Positions 12,677 to 23,449 of a DNA stretch of 64,000 nucleotides are shown here, piece after piece. Source of the stretch: Macrotis lagotis (taxonomy: Eukaryota; Chordata; Mammalia; Peramelemorphia; Peramelidae); the NCBI RefSeq assembly GCF_037893015.1, contig NC_133658.1, positions 883,121,038 through 883,185,037 of the forward strand, given 5' to 3'. The notes under the pieces are model-generated. The model was not told the origin of the DNA, did no database searches, and saw only the letters and a list, made by a program, of their open reading frames with translations. Positions within the stretch are counted from its first letter, which is position 1. Each line of letters opens with the position of its first letter. Made by a program: the position numbers and the translations under genes.

Positions 12677-13000
12677 ACGGGCAGCTATATGGCACAGTGG
12701 GTAGAATGACAGCCCTGAAGTCAGAAGGACCTGAGTTCAAATCTGGCCTTAACACTTACTAGTTGTGTAACCTTGGGCAGGTCACTTAACCCCAATTGCC
12801 TTGCATCCAGGGCCATCTCCAGTTATCCTGATTCATTTCTGGCCATTGGACCCAGATGGTTCTTGGAGAAGAAAGTGAGGCTCATTTCTTAGCACAGTAT
12901 CCCCTCATTCAAAACCAATTCACATGCATGTCTAGGCATCACCTCCTGATGTCATGGTCTTCAAGAACAAAGAACAAACATCAACATCAAATCATGGCAA
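12677..13000 (+). mobile_element. Long marsupial SINE (third type)
   Basis: Shares the tRNA-like head (gggcagctatatggcacag) but continues into a long 3' part: catccagggccatctccag, ggacccagatggttcttgg, cacctcctgatgtcatgg and a final aagaacaaacatcaacatc. The same type occurs at 21693, 22432, 32291 and 53905. Perhaps a WALLSI-type family; the name is not certain. Confidence 0.8.
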
Positions 13001-13039
13001 CACATCGGTGCTTATAGAGAGGACTTGTTTACCTTGTTT

Positions 13040-13140
13040 ACAACAACCCAAACACCACAAAGAAGTGAGAGTCATATTTTTCCTCATTTTCTAGATATAG
13101 AAAGAAGGAAGTGACTTGGCTAGGGGAGAGAAGAAAAGAG
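13040..13140 (-). mobile_element. MIR-type fragment
   Basis: Antisense MIR core: cctcattttctagatatagaaagaaggaagtgacttggc. Confidence 0.4.
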
Positions 13141-14259
13141 AAGAGAAAAAGTGGTCCCCAGGTGTCAAAGCTCTTTCATCTTCATGGGGAAGACTCCATT
13201 TACAAAGGGGCAGTATCTAGGGCCCTAGAAGACACTGGGGTCAGCAGCCAATCAAGGAAGGGGTTCAGGTAATTTTTTTTTTCCTCCTAATGAAAAAGAA
13301 GCTTAAAATCCTCTCTCTGTAGTGAGAACCTAGGAAATGAATGCAGTAAGTAGGGTCACACTTCCTCCCACAGGAATTCCCCACAGTTCAAAAAGGTATC
13401 AAACCAATGAACTGAATTCCAAAGGTGACTGGAAATGTGAGTGAAAGAGTGAGAGGGTCATCACACTGTAATATGCACTGCCTGGGAGACAAGAGATCTA
13501 TCTACCCACCAAATCGCAAGGAAACAAATTGAGGGGTCTGGATAATGGCCTGGACTGAAATGTCATTTCCCTGGAAGATTCCTCTCCTTTCCTGGGTCAG
13601 CAAACTGTGGATGACAGCAGTCATCCTTCCCAATATCTGTGATAGGGCGAATGGCACAGAGAAGGCTCTCAAAGCAAGGGCAGAAATCTGGAGACAGCCA
13701 CAGCGTGAAGGAAGCATCCTCTTTTAACTACTGCTATTATTCTTGTTAATGAGGCAACAAGCTCTGACATTTCTGAATGGGGAACCAAGAGCCTGGGACA
13801 CCATGGTCAGGTCTTCTAAAATCCCGAAGTCCTGAGACAAAGCCCCAATTACCCCACTGTTAAGAATTTCAAATAAATGGATTGTAAACAGATTCTCAAC
13901 CTTTGTTTTTACATAAATACAGATATCCTGGCACTAGAACAATGTCAAATAAGAATTCCCAAAATCTCTGAGACTTTCTGGATACTGTGATGGGGAAAAG
14001 TTAGTCAGGTATTAAAAATAAGGGCAGGTAATGAACATCTGGCTCTTGGGCAGTTATGTAAAAGGATGTTGGTATTTGATCTCCCACTAATTCTCCACCT
14101 GTCCAACGAACTGTCCATGGTAATTTCAGCAAATCAAAAAAAAAGCCCATCTGAGGTCCTGAATATGAAGGAGTCTTTCTCTTCAGGATCAAGTCTTAGG
14201 GCAAATTTAATCAATTCAAATCCTCTCCACCTGCCCCCCCCCCAAGCTCCCAGATCACT

Positions 14260-14640
14260 AAATAAAACACTAGGTTCCTAATTGGTACCCAAGTCTCACA
14301 TCTTGTCCCTTGTCCAACACACCCTTCACACAACTGCCAAATTAATCTTCCTAAGACACAGGTATGGCCTTGACACTACCCAATGCAAAGATCAGCACTG
14401 GTTCCCTAGAGTCGCTAGGATCAACTACAAACTCGTAGACCAGCCCAGGCCCAGCTCCTATTTCCCTTCCCAGGCTGATTTCATCATTGTCTCCTTTTAA
14501 TCCTCCACATTTCAAGAAACTGGGCTATCACTTCTTCTGTGAACTTGCTTTATTCATATAAGCCAGCTCTGGCCTGGCCACCTCCTCCTGGAAGCCTTTG
14601 CAGAACTGTGGGGTTGTTTCCCCATAGCCCTCAGCACCAA
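14260..14640 (+). mobile_element. L2 LINE fragment
   Basis: Contains aattaatcttcctaagacacaggt, gatcagcactggttcccta and later cttttaatcctccacattt; order and spacing agree with L2 sense. Confidence 0.6.
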
Positions 14641-14779
14641 ATAGGCCCTAAATAAAACCCCAGACAACAAATTCCTACTCCTGGACCACAGGGTTCAGAA
14701 GCCGCAAACAGAACAGATCCACTGGTGTTGGAAAAAGACCTTGAGAATTCCAGCCATACTGGCTGGATAAATCAGATTC

Positions 14780-15135
14780 TTGGATTTATTCCCCATCCCA
14801 GACTCACTCTGTCATCCAGCTACACTGGTCATCACAAGGGGCACACAGTCTCCCATCTCCCTGCCTTTGCACTGGCTATGCCTCACTCCTTACCCTGACT
14901 TTTTTAGCTTCTCTGGCTTTTTTCAAGACTGAATTCAAATGCCACCTACTTCAAGGAGCCTTTTCTAGTCTTCCCCAGGTGTTAGGGCATTTCCCTTCAA
15001 GGTTACTTTCTGTCTATTTTCTCGAGTACATCGCTTGTATGGACTTGATGATTTACATGTTGTCTCCTCACCAGAATGTGAGTTCCTTGAGGGCAGGGAC
15101 CATCTCTGCCTTTCTTGGCATCCTCAGCATAGCAG
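14780..15135 (+). mobile_element. L2 LINE 3' end
   Basis: Blocks in L2 order: ccctgcctttgcactggct, atgcctcactccttaccc, aattcaaatgccacctact, gtgagttccttgagggcagg, then a truncated tail. Confidence 0.75.
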
Positions 15136-15542
15136 CTGGCAGGATGGTCAGGCACTGGCTGTCTGGATCCCTCACCCAGACACCGGGGTCTGAAATAAAT
15201 TTTCCTGTGTTGGGGGGAGGGAAGAAGAGGAGGGGAGAGACAATATCCTCCCCCCTTCTCATGAGCCATGACATTTGTGGGAAAAAAGACTTTGGCACAG
15301 ACTACCCAAGATGATTCTGCCAAAAAAGAGAACAAAACACTGAAGCAATGATCTTAATAATTCATTAAATTTTCTCCATGAGAGACCAAAGAGATCTCTG
15401 ACTTTTCGGTCCAGAAGAAACAATAAAGTCTATAAAAGTCCAATGGATAGAAGTGAGCACTAGAAAAAGGGGAGGGGTATAATCAGAAGTATCCCTAAAG
15501 GAAGCTATTTTAGGAAACATAAAAGGAAGAAGCACATTATAA

Positions 15543-15790
15543 GGAAGGAGCTAGGTAGAGCAATGGATAGAGAGCTAGGTCTAGAGTCAGGAAGACCTGA
15601 ACTCAAATCCAGCCTCAGACACTTACTAGCTGGGTGACCCTGAGTTAGCCACTTCACCCTGTTTGCCTCAGTTTCTTCCTCTGTAAAATGAGTTAGAGAA
15701 GGAAATGGCAAACCATTCCAGTATATCTGCCAAAAAAACTGAAAATGGGATCACAAAGAGTCGGAAAATAATGATAACATCTGAACAATA
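15543..15790 (+). mobile_element. MAR1-type CORE-SINE
   Basis: Head aggagctaggtagagcaatg, core cctcagtttcttcctctg, 3' part gaaggaaatggcaaaccat and cacaaagagtcgg. Confidence 0.85.
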
Positions 15791-16069
15791 ATTGACAAAT
15801 AGAAAATATCAAGAGGCTTCAGAGGAGTATTAATCCTATATGTGGGTAAAAAATATCCCGAAATGATTTGTTACTAAAGGAAAAAAAAATAATAGAAATA
15901 GAACCTTAAGCTCGAGACATGAGTCTTAGCCTAGCTCACTGGGAACAATTTCTCAAGCTGTCCCACAAAATATCCTTAATTGTTACCATCAGAAATAAGA
16001 TATAATAAGCTAATAATAGTAATAATAATAATAATAGCAAACATCTAGAAGGTGCTTTAATATTCACAA

Positions 16070-16540
16070 AGAGTCCCTAACCTGGTTTTCCTCAAGTGTC
16101 AGCTAAAATCCTACCTCCAACATGAAGCCTTTCCCCATCCCCTTACTTCTAGGGGGCCTTCCCCATTAATTATCTCCAATTTATCCTGTATATAGTTTGA
16201 GCTCAGTATGAGCTCCTTGAGAATTCTTGATGTTTTGTTAAGTCATTTCAGGCATGTTGACTCTTCATGACCCCATTTAGGGTTTTCTTGGCAGACACTG
16301 GTTTGCCATTCCCTTCTCCAGTTCATTTTAAAGATGAGGAAACTGAGACAAACGAAGTGAAGTGACTTGCCCAGGGTCACTCAGTCAGTATCTGAGGTCA
16401 GATTTAAATTCAGGTCTTCCCGACTCCAGGCAGCTAAGTGGCTCTTGAGAACAGAGGCTATTTTTCTCTTTTTATTTTCCCAGCACTCAGTTTTGGCATA
16501 CTGCAGGTGCTTAATAAATGTTTACTAACTGACTGATGGA
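16070..16540 (+). mobile_element. L2 LINE 3' end split by a MAR1 SINE
   Basis: L2 sense runs 16070-16228 (tcagctaaaatcctacct ... gagctccttgagaa) and resumes at 16443-16540 (gaacagaggctatt ... ggtgcttaataaatg). The gap is filled by a minus-strand MAR1, and cttgagaa is repeated at both edges. Confidence 0.8.
16229..16442 (-). mobile_element. MAR1-type CORE-SINE inside L2
   Basis: Antisense MAR1: gactcttcatgaccccattt, ttggcagacactggtttgcc, gatgaggaaactgagac, then cttcccgactccaggcagc. Confidence 0.85.
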
Positions 16541-17639
16541 CCACAAAGCATGTGCTCCTCAGAACAAACACTGGTCATTGCTGAGCTTTCCAAGTTCTGA
16601 GGCAGGATTCATAGGAATGCCTCCCACATTCCAGGCCCAGCCTCCTGACTGCCCCTGGGTCTGACCTTCCAGGGCAATGTCTCAAGTCCAGAAGCAGCTC
16701 AAAGGCCAGCAGAGGTCTATACAACCCAACATAATTTTGGCTGGGAAGTCTACGACAGACCATACTCAAGAATAGTCTCGCCACCAGTTTCACATAAGGA
16801 CAAACTTCTCAAAAGCATGGAAGACCCCAGGTTAAAGGAACTTTGGGGAGCAGCTTGAGGACAGAAGCTGCAAAGAGCACAGGCTCTCTTCAATGATGGA
16901 CACAGATCTACCCTAGCAGCTCCCCAACCCCCCAGCAGGCTGCTCTGACGCAATCTCCCCTCCACCACCAATGGCAAGAAGGGCAGAGAAGCAGGTATTG
17001 GGGCTCTTCACAAAAGTAATCAAGGCCATGTGTCCTTGTATGGAAAAGGGAAGGGAGGAGAAATATCGGGTTCAAAGGGAATTGCAATGGCTTCCAGGGA
17101 CAAGATTTTCAGAGCTCTCCCAGAGCTGACTCAGTATCCACTGTCTTGCTGCCTAAAGACCCAGCCTGTGGCATTCCAAAGACAGAGACTTGGGCAGGGC
17201 TCAAGCACTGGCCTCCAGGAATCTCAGTCCTTCAAAGAACTCCAAGGGCGGGGTGGCAGAGCTCCCTCTCTTTAGATCCCTCCTGGAGCTTCTTGCAAAG
17301 GCAGTCTTAGAACTGCAGGCAGGAAACTGAAGTTCCCCAAACTATCCAAAAGTCCATGGCCTTCCCCAACATACAGCAGCAGGAGTGATCTTTCCAGGTG
17401 ACTGATAAGAGCTTCTAACAGATTCATGACTACACCTTGTGCCTTAAGAGGGGGAAGATGTTTTGGGACTGAGTGGACAAAATAGAGCAACCCAAGAAGG
17501 GAGGCTTTATTTCTAGTCCTTAAAATGTAAACACCATTCTGAGCTCATGGAGATACCAAAAAAAAAAAAAAAAAAAGAGGACAGCTTGTCAACTGGCTGT
17601 AGTCTGCCCACCCCGGGTTTAGAAGACTGGGAAGAAAGT

Positions 17640-17960
17640 ACTCGTGGGACTAAGACAATTCATTCACCCTCTCAGGTTCTTCATCCATGAAATAAGGGCA
17701 CTGAACTACACAGTCTCTAGGGGTTCCTGTATCTTGGTCCTAAGGTTCTCTGAACTTTAGTGTGTCCCATCAGTAAGATAAGGGGTGATCTCTAGGAATC
17801 AGTATCAGTAGGAATCAGTATAATATTACAGAAGAACTGGATTTAGCACCGCAGGAAGGGGTTCAAGGTCATGTCTAACCCTGGGCAAGTCTCTTCCCAC
17901 CCTGTAAAATGAAGGCTTGAACTAAAGGAGCCCTGAGGTGCCTTCCAACTCTCAGCTAGG
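17640..17960 (+). mobile_element. Two MIR-type fragments
   Basis: 17640-17780 (ctctcaggttcttcatcc) and 17810-17960 (tctaaccctgggcaagtctc, then ccttccaactct) each look like part of a MIR in sense orientation. Confidence 0.5.
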
Positions 17961-18439
17961 AAGCCATAAAGTCCTGTGCAGTCCCATAGTGTCCAGGGAG
18001 GTATCTCAAAGCCCCAGGGGCTGGCCAGCAGAGTGCAGGGTCACACACCCATGGGATGGCAGGGTTCAAAGAGCCCATCAGAGCCCTTTGCTTCAGCTCC
18101 TGCAGAGGCCAGAGATGACAAATCACAATATGGGGGTGGGGGGTTTTAGCTGTCATCTAATCCAACTTCCTCCTCTGACAGATGGGGAAACTGAAGCCCG
18201 GCTAAACCAGCCGGTCCTAAGATTGGGGGGAGCTGGGGGATATGGAAGAATAAGAGATCACCCCCCCCAGACAACACGGGCCGCCCAGACCAGCACAGAA
18301 GCACCGGCTCCGGTTCAAACAACAAGTTATGCCCGCACAGCTCACTTAACCCCCCTAGAACTTTTACAGGGGAGGGCCTGCAAAATGGGATCACAGCCGT
18401 GGGCGCAGATCAAGGATCCCGGGAGCCTGAGCCCCAAAG

Positions 18440-19255
18440 AGGATGGGGGCTACGCGTCAGAGCCAAGTTCGAGTCCGGAAAGCCGCAGGGCTGGGGGCTC
18501 CCACCTTGCAGCTTCCCTCCCCCAGCTCCAGGCTCTGAGCACGGCCCCCCCGGGCCCCTCCCTCCTCATCCCCGCCCCCTCCGCCCCGCTAGCACGGGAG
18601 CCCCCCGAGGCCGGGCTGCGGCGGCCTTTCTGGGCAGCCCCGGCAGCATGCCTTGCCCGCTCCCGCGGGGTGACCGGACTGAGCCCCCCGGGGAGGGGGG
18701 TCCCGAAGGCGCGGAGAGCGGGGCCCCGGGCTCCGGGGCTGGACGGGGGCTCGTGGGCCCGAACCTGGCCCTTTGCAGGGAGGGAAACTGAGGCGGCGCC
18801 CCCGAGGGCCGCCCGGGGCCACCAGGCGGGGGGAGGGGCGGGGCGGGGGGCGCGCGGGGCCGCGGGGTGGGGGAGGGGCCGCGAGGGGCCTCCACGCCCC
18901 CCCCAGCCGCCTCGGAGCCCCGGGCCCCCGGCCCCAGCGCCCCGCGGGCCCCGGCGCCGGAGGCGGGCCCCCGGCTGCCCCGGCTGCCCCGGCTGCCCCG
19001 TACCTGGCTCGTCGGCTCTGCCTGCTCCGAGGACGCCATCTTCCTGAGGCCTGAGCAATCGATCCCCGCCCGCCAGGCCCCTCCGGAACGGCCGCCCTCA
19101 GCGGCGAGCCAGGCGAGACCAAGCCAGAGCGGAGAGATCGATGGGGGCGGGGCGGGAGGGGCGGGAGGGGCGGGGCGGCGGGGCGGGGCGGGGCGGGAGG
19201 GGAGGGGCGGAGGGGCGGGGCCGGCCCGGCCCACGGCCCTGGAGCTCCTCAGGAC
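18440..19255 (-). promoter_or_regulatory. PEX14: PEX14 CpG island and promoter
   Basis: GC content and CpG density rise sharply from about 18440, peak around the PEX14 start codon and end at about 19255. Upstream of the ATG, on the side away from the gene body, 19142-19222 is a near-continuous run of GC boxes (ggggcggggc and ggggaggggc units), typical of Sp1/KLF-bound TATA-less housekeeping promoters. I see no TATA box. The transcription start is not fixed by the sequence but should lie between about 19045 and 19140. Confidence 0.8.
19004..19039 (-). CDS. PEX14: PEX14 coding exon 1 (start codon)
   Basis: The exon encodes MASSEQAEPTSQ, against MASSEQAEQPSQ in human PEX14, and stops after 36 bases at a gtacgg donor, the same point as the human gene (coding position 36). 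The ATG at 19039 has G at +4 and a purine at -3. It lies in a CpG island, and the strand runs away from DFFA, as in human. Intron 1 runs from 19003 to 5546 (about 13.5 kb) and joins phase 0 to the exon at 5498-5545. Long open frames seen here on both strands are by-products of GC-rich DNA. Confidence 0.93.
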
Positions 19256-19276
19256 TTACTCAGAGCTGCTGCTGCT

Positions 19277-19395
19277 TCTGATGATGATGATGGTGGTGAT
19301 GGTGATGGTGGTGGTGATGATGATGATGATGGTGGTGGTGATGATGATGATGGCGGTGGTGGTGATGATGAAGATGGTGGTGATGGTGGTGGTGG

Positions 19396-19427
<32 letters not shown>

Positions 19428-19552
19428 ATGATGGTGATGGTGATGGTGATGATGAAGATGGTGATGGTGATGGTGATGATGAAGATGGTGGTGATGATGA
19501 TGATGGTGGTGGTGATGATGAAGATGGTGATGGTGAGGATGGTGAAGATAAT
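19277..19552 (+). repeat. GATGGT/GATGAT microsatellite array
   Basis: About 275 bases made almost wholly of gatgat and gatggt triplet pairs, with gaagat interruptions. It gives long Met/Val open frames on one strand and Ile/Thr on the other, which are not genes. It lies 240-510 bases upstream of the PEX14 start codon and runs into a minus-strand MIR copy at 19570. Confidence 0.95.
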
Positions 19553-19569
19553 GGCTGATAGTGATGGTG

Positions 19570-19740
19570 ATGGCACTAACATTTATAGGAGCTCACCAAA
19601 TGCCAGATAATGTGCTGAGCGATTTGGTTTTATTATCTCAATGAATCCCTACAACAAAGGAGGGGGGTTACTTTTATTATCCCCATTTTACAGATGAGGA
19701 AACTGAAGCAGACCAAAGTCAAGTGACTTGTAAAGACATT
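19570..19740 (-). mobile_element. MIR-type SINE beside the GATGGT array
   Basis: Antisense MIR: cactaacatttataggagc, aaatgccagataatgtgctg, ccccattttacagatgagg, aagtcaagtgacttg. Confidence 0.8.
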
Positions 19741-19769
19741 CTATTTTATATTTATCTTGTAAACATGTT

Positions 19770-19880
19770 GACTCCCATCCACCTCACTCCCCCAAGAGAA
19801 TATGAGCTCCTTGGGGCAAAATAGTTCATATGTGTCTTTCCAACCCCAGTGGCCAGCACAGTGATTTATAGAAAGTAAAA
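19770..19880 (+). mobile_element. L2 LINE 3' fragment
   Basis: Resembles the L2 tail: agagaatatgagctccttgg ... ccagtggccagcacagtg. Confidence 0.45.
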
Positions 19881-20379
19881 TTCCACATTGTCTCGTTAGA
19901 GATTTTATTTGAACTATGATTCTAAATGAAATCAAGCATGGATGCATTAGAACTCTTAGGTGGGCTTAATTGTATTTGATGATGATGATAAACCAGAAAT
20001 TACAGGAAATTATCCTACATGAAGAGAATCAAAACTAGCCAACTACACATGTTCATTCTGCACTAAAAGATTTCTTAATGATTATATTTTGTATCCTTCA
20101 TCCTACTCCATATTTCAAGGATGAGGGATGTGATTGGATAAGTATTACTGCCTCTTTTAGTTGACGGTCTTCAAGATTGACTGTGGCCAGAAGATCCACC
20201 CCAAAAACTCAGTTGGGGATGGCCTCCCTGGCCCCAAGCAAACATACATCCCATCACAAGGCTCTTCCTCCATGGTCTAACATAGTAGAACCTGTTCCAC
20301 TCAGAGAGCCTCCAAGTCTTCAAGGTGAATTCCACACTGTGATGTGTCATCAAAATAAGACTTTAGCTTCCCATGACTA

Positions 20380-20510
20380 TACAATGTTATAATAATGATG
20401 ACACAATGTTATAAAATAATGATACATTGGAACAATAATAAATAATGATAATGATACATTGTTATGATAATAATACAATGTTATTATAATAATAACAATA
20501 CATCTATCTT
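20380..20510 (+). repeat. Degenerate AT-rich tandem repeat
   Basis: About five to six imperfect copies of a unit near aataatgatacaatgttat. Confidence 0.7.
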
Positions 20511-20764
20511 CAGGGATCGTCAATTACCTATAGAATACCAGATATCCCATTTTCATCAACATTTCTTCTGGTCCATTAAGGCCTCCAGGCTGCACCTGAT
20601 TTCCTTTGGAGTGCCTGTTATTTTGAGTCTTTTCTTTAAATACCTCTAGTGGTGAGAAACTCATGACCAATCTGAAAAGACCCTTCCCTTTTAAGAGCAT
20701 ACCTTAATGATTAGAAACTTCTTACTTAAAATTATTATTCCATTTTTTTTTTGTTTCATTTGTG

Positions 20765-20990
20765 AGTGACCTGCCCAAGGTCACACTAGCTATATTGCGA
20801 GTCTGAGGCTGAATTGGAACTCGGGTTCTGCAGACTCCAGTGCTGGTGCTTTTTTTCTTGGCCTCCCTCTTCCTTAGAGTTGAACTAAAGTTGGCCTCCC
20901 TGTGGCTTTATGAGAAAGCTCAGCTAGGTGGCGCCATAGTGCACAGAGCACCAGCCTCAGTCCCAGGTCTGCTTCAGGCTTCCTCTGGGA
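20765..20990. mobile_element. MIR and SINE-head fragments
   Basis: 20765-20860 is antisense MIR (gacctgcccaaggtcacac). 20922-20990 is a plus-strand SINE head (cagctaggtggcgccatag). Confidence 0.5.
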
Positions 20991-21059
20991 ATCCTGGTGG
21001 ATTCCTGCTGTTGCCAAGGTGGATCGAGTTTACCTGGGCTACAGCTCTCCAATACACCC

Positions 21060-21620
21060 CCTTCTCTTCACTGACTCACCTTGGTGCAGGCATCATCACC
21101 TCACCCCTGAATTATTGCAATAATTCCTAGCAGGTCAGCCCGCCTCACATCCCTCTCCCCAATTCAATTCATTCTCCATTCAGCCACTAGTGATTTTCCT
21201 AAAATAGCAGTGATCATGTCACATACACCCCCCCCATTCAATGAGCTCCAACTGTTCCTTATATAATATCAAAAATAAAATAAAAATAGTATAATATAAA
21301 TATAATATAAAATGCTCTTTGGCATTCAAAGTCCTTCATGGCCTAGCCTCCTCCTTTCCAATCTTCCCAAAATATATATGCCCTTTCACCCAATGGCACA
21401 GGTCTCCTGGCTGTTCCACAAACAGTTCCAGGCATTCTCCTTGGCTGTCCCCCATGCCTGGAATGCTCTCCCTTCTTCCTGACTATTAATTTCCTCCATT
21501 TCCTTCAAGTTGCAACTAAAATCCCATCTTCTATAGAAGCCTCCCCCAATCCCTCTTAGCTCCAGTCCTTTCTGTCTGTGAATTATTTCCTATTTATCCT
21601 AATGTCATATTCTTCTTTGA
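21060..21620 (+). mobile_element. L2 LINE, late coding region and 3' part
   Basis: Long ordered L2 match: catcacctcacccctgaatt, ttcattctccattcagccac, gtgatcatgtcac, tctttggcattcaaagtcc, catgcctggaatgctctccc, aatcccatcttctatagaag. An AT-rich expansion interrupts it near 21270-21310. Confidence 0.82.
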
Positions 21621-21637
21621 AAATGAAGGAAAACATT

Positions 21638-21660
21638 ATTATTATTATTATTATTATTGT
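21638..21660 (+). repeat. (ATT)n microsatellite
   Basis: Seven to eight ATT triplets between the L2 copy and the next SINE. Confidence 0.9.
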
Positions 21661-21692
21661 TTATCCTATATATTTTGTTGCTTTCTCCTTTA

Positions 21693-21992
21693 TTCTCAAA
21701 GGAGACCATGATGTCAGGGAGTTGATGCCATGACGATCACATGAATTGGATTTGAGTGACGGGATGCTGTGCTAAGTCACCAGTCTCACTTTCTCCTCCA
21801 GAACCATTTGGGTCCAGTGGCCAGAAATAAATCAGGATGACTGGAGATGGCCCTGGATGCGAGGCAATCAGGGTGAAGTGACTTGCCCAAGGACACACAG
21901 CTAGTAATTGTCAAGTATCTGACTTCAAATTTGAATTCAGATCTTCTTGTCTCCGGGTCTCTCTCCCTATTCATTGCATCACCCAGCTGCCT
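21693..21992 (-). mobile_element. Long marsupial SINE (third type)
   Basis: Antisense copy with all blocks: gaccatgatgtcagggagtt, cacatgaattggatttgag, ccagtggccagaaataaat, gatggccctggatgcgagg, then the tRNA-like head ending cacccagctgcc. Confidence 0.85.
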
Positions 21993-22055
21993 AACTTTAC
22001 ATTCATACACATATGTCTTGTTGAAGTATAATAAGTTTCTAAACCATATTCCTAT

Positions 22056-22203
22056 GGGGGGGGTTGTAAGGCAAATGGGGTTAAGTGGCTTGCCCAAGGC
22101 CACACAACTAGGTAATTATTAAGTGTCTGAGACCGGATTTGAACCCAGGTACTCCTGACTCCAGGGCCAGTGCTTTATCCACTATGCCACCTAGCTGCCG
22201 CCT
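22056..22203 (-). mobile_element. tRNA-like SINE (WSINE1-like)
   Basis: Complete antisense short SINE. The 9-base tattcctat occurs at 22047-22055 and 22204-22212 and is the likely target duplication. Confidence 0.88.
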
Positions 22204-22431
22204 TATTCCTATTTTTAAAAAAAGTGATTTCTTTTGGTTTTCTCAGTCTTTACATCTGTCACCTTTGCCCCTAGGTGAGAAGTTAAGGCCTGTGGATATC
22301 TCCCTCTAATGTTAATTGTAAATTCAGGAAGACACTAATCAGGATGTAGGAAAACGTCCAGAAAGTTCATAGTTCATCAGATAGTATTAAATAGGGAAGA
22401 GCAATCAAGCAATTTAATATTATGCAATTAG

Positions 22432-22700
22432 GGCAGCTAGGTAGTGCAGTGGATAGAGCACTGGTCTTGGAGTCAGGAGGACAGGAATTAGAATCCAGCC
22501 TGACACTTGACTGTTACTGTGTGACCTTGGGCAAGTCACTTCACCCTAACTGCCTCTCATCCAGGACCATCTCCAGTCGTCTTGCTTCATATCTGGATAC
22601 TGGACCCAGATGGCTCTGGAGGAGAAAGTGAGGCTGGAGACTTAGCCCAGCATCCCCTCACTCAAGTCCAGTTCATGTGCTTGTCATGGTTATCATGGTT
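22432..22700 (+). mobile_element. Long marsupial SINE (third type)
   Basis: Head gggcagctaggtagtgcag, then catccaggaccatctccag, ctggacccagatggctctgg and cagcatcccctcactcaag. Confidence 0.85.
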
Positions 22701-22864
22701 ATCACCTCCTTTATTCTTCACTAAGTATTTCCCTCCCTCTCAGTTCAGGGTGTTCACCTTGGAGTTTACCAGAGAATAAAGCTTCTTGTCTAACCTCTAT
22801 TTGCCGTCCTTTTGTTTTAACCCTCTGTTTTTAAAGTTTACACTTTAGGGTCTACAGCCCGCCT

Positions 22865-22990
22865 GTTGTCTTCCCCATTGGACTGTAAGCTCCTCGAGGG
22901 CAGGGACCGTCTTTTGCCTCTTTTAGCATCTCCAACACTTAGCTCAGGACTTGCTACGTAGTAAATGCTTAATAAATGTGTCTTGAATTG
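22865..22990 (+). mobile_element. L2 LINE 3' end
   Basis: Well-preserved tail: gactgtaagctcctcgaggg ... agtaaatgcttaataaatg. It ends just before the DFFA CpG island. Confidence 0.8.
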
Positions 22991-23207
22991 AAACGAATTC
23001 TGGGCAAGGAGCCCAGAGGGTCCGGGATCACAAAAGCGGTGTCAGACCCAGAGGTCTCCCCGCAGCGGACCTTTCAGTTCTGGTTCCCTCTGTGGGTCCG
23101 GCCCTCTGCGCCTCGGAAACCCCCGGGCAGACTTCCCGCCTTCCAGAGGCGCTGCTGTCCCTTTAAGATGAGTCGGACGGAACCCGCTCTCCGGCTCGGG
23201 CGGGGAG

Positions 23208-23262
23208 ACTACAAGTCCCGAGATGCCCCCGGGCGGCCCGGGACTACGGGTCCCGGCATGCC
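23208..23262 (+). promoter_or_regulatory. Two tandem ZNF143/SBS-like motifs
   Basis: actacaagtcccgagatgcc (23208-23227) and actacgggtcccggcatgcc (23243-23262) each resemble the long ACTACAATTCCCAGCATGC-type element bound by ZNF143 (with THAP11 and HCFC1). They lie 35 bases apart, 76-130 bases before the DFFA ATG. Factor identity is inferred. Confidence 0.65.
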
Positions 23263-23337
23263 CCGGGGTGGGCGGGGCCGAGGCCGCGCGCCCGGGCCGC
23301 TTCCGGCCCGCGGCTCAGTGCGCCGCCGCCAGCGGCC

Positions 23338-23449
23338 ATGGACGCGGCGGAGCCCGCGGGCGCCCTGAAGCCGTGCCTGCTGCGCCGCAACCAGGGCCGG
23401 GAGCACCGCGGCGTGGCGGCCGCCTCCCTGGAGGAGCTGAGGAGCAAGG
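23338..23449 (+). CDS. DFFA: DFFA coding exon 1
   Basis: Encodes MDAAEPAGALKPCLLRRN through LEELRSK (37 codons plus one base). The start is the first ATG with a good context after the promoter motifs. The N-terminal tail before LKPCLLRR is shorter than in human. Donor gtgcgg follows AAGG. Confidence 0.93.

Larger units (their letters stand above)
5546..19003 (-). other. PEX14: PEX14 intron 1
   Basis: A 13.5-kb first intron, filled with LINE and SINE copies listed separately. The stretches 5550-6500, 13140-14250 and 16540-17600 show nothing I can name. No exon-like conserved frame was recognised between the two PEX14 exons. Confidence 0.8.
19600..23330. other. Spacer between divergent PEX14 and DFFA promoters
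   Basis: The start codons at 19039 (minus) and 23338 (plus) are about 4.3 kb apart. Apart from the two CpG islands, the spacer consists mainly of MIR, L2 and SINE copies and AT-rich repeats. No open frame here resembles a protein family. The stretch 19880-20380 holds nothing I recognise. Confidence 0.75.

Noticed and set aside
17938-19234. Long open frames on both strands (up to 369 codons) at the PEX14 island
   Set aside because: They come from GC-rich DNA with few stops; composition is Pro/Gly/Ala/Arg only and no frame resembles a family. Only the 12-codon PEX14 exon is supported.
18867-19610. Frame with a long Met/Val run
   Set aside because: Direct translation of the GATGGT microsatellite.
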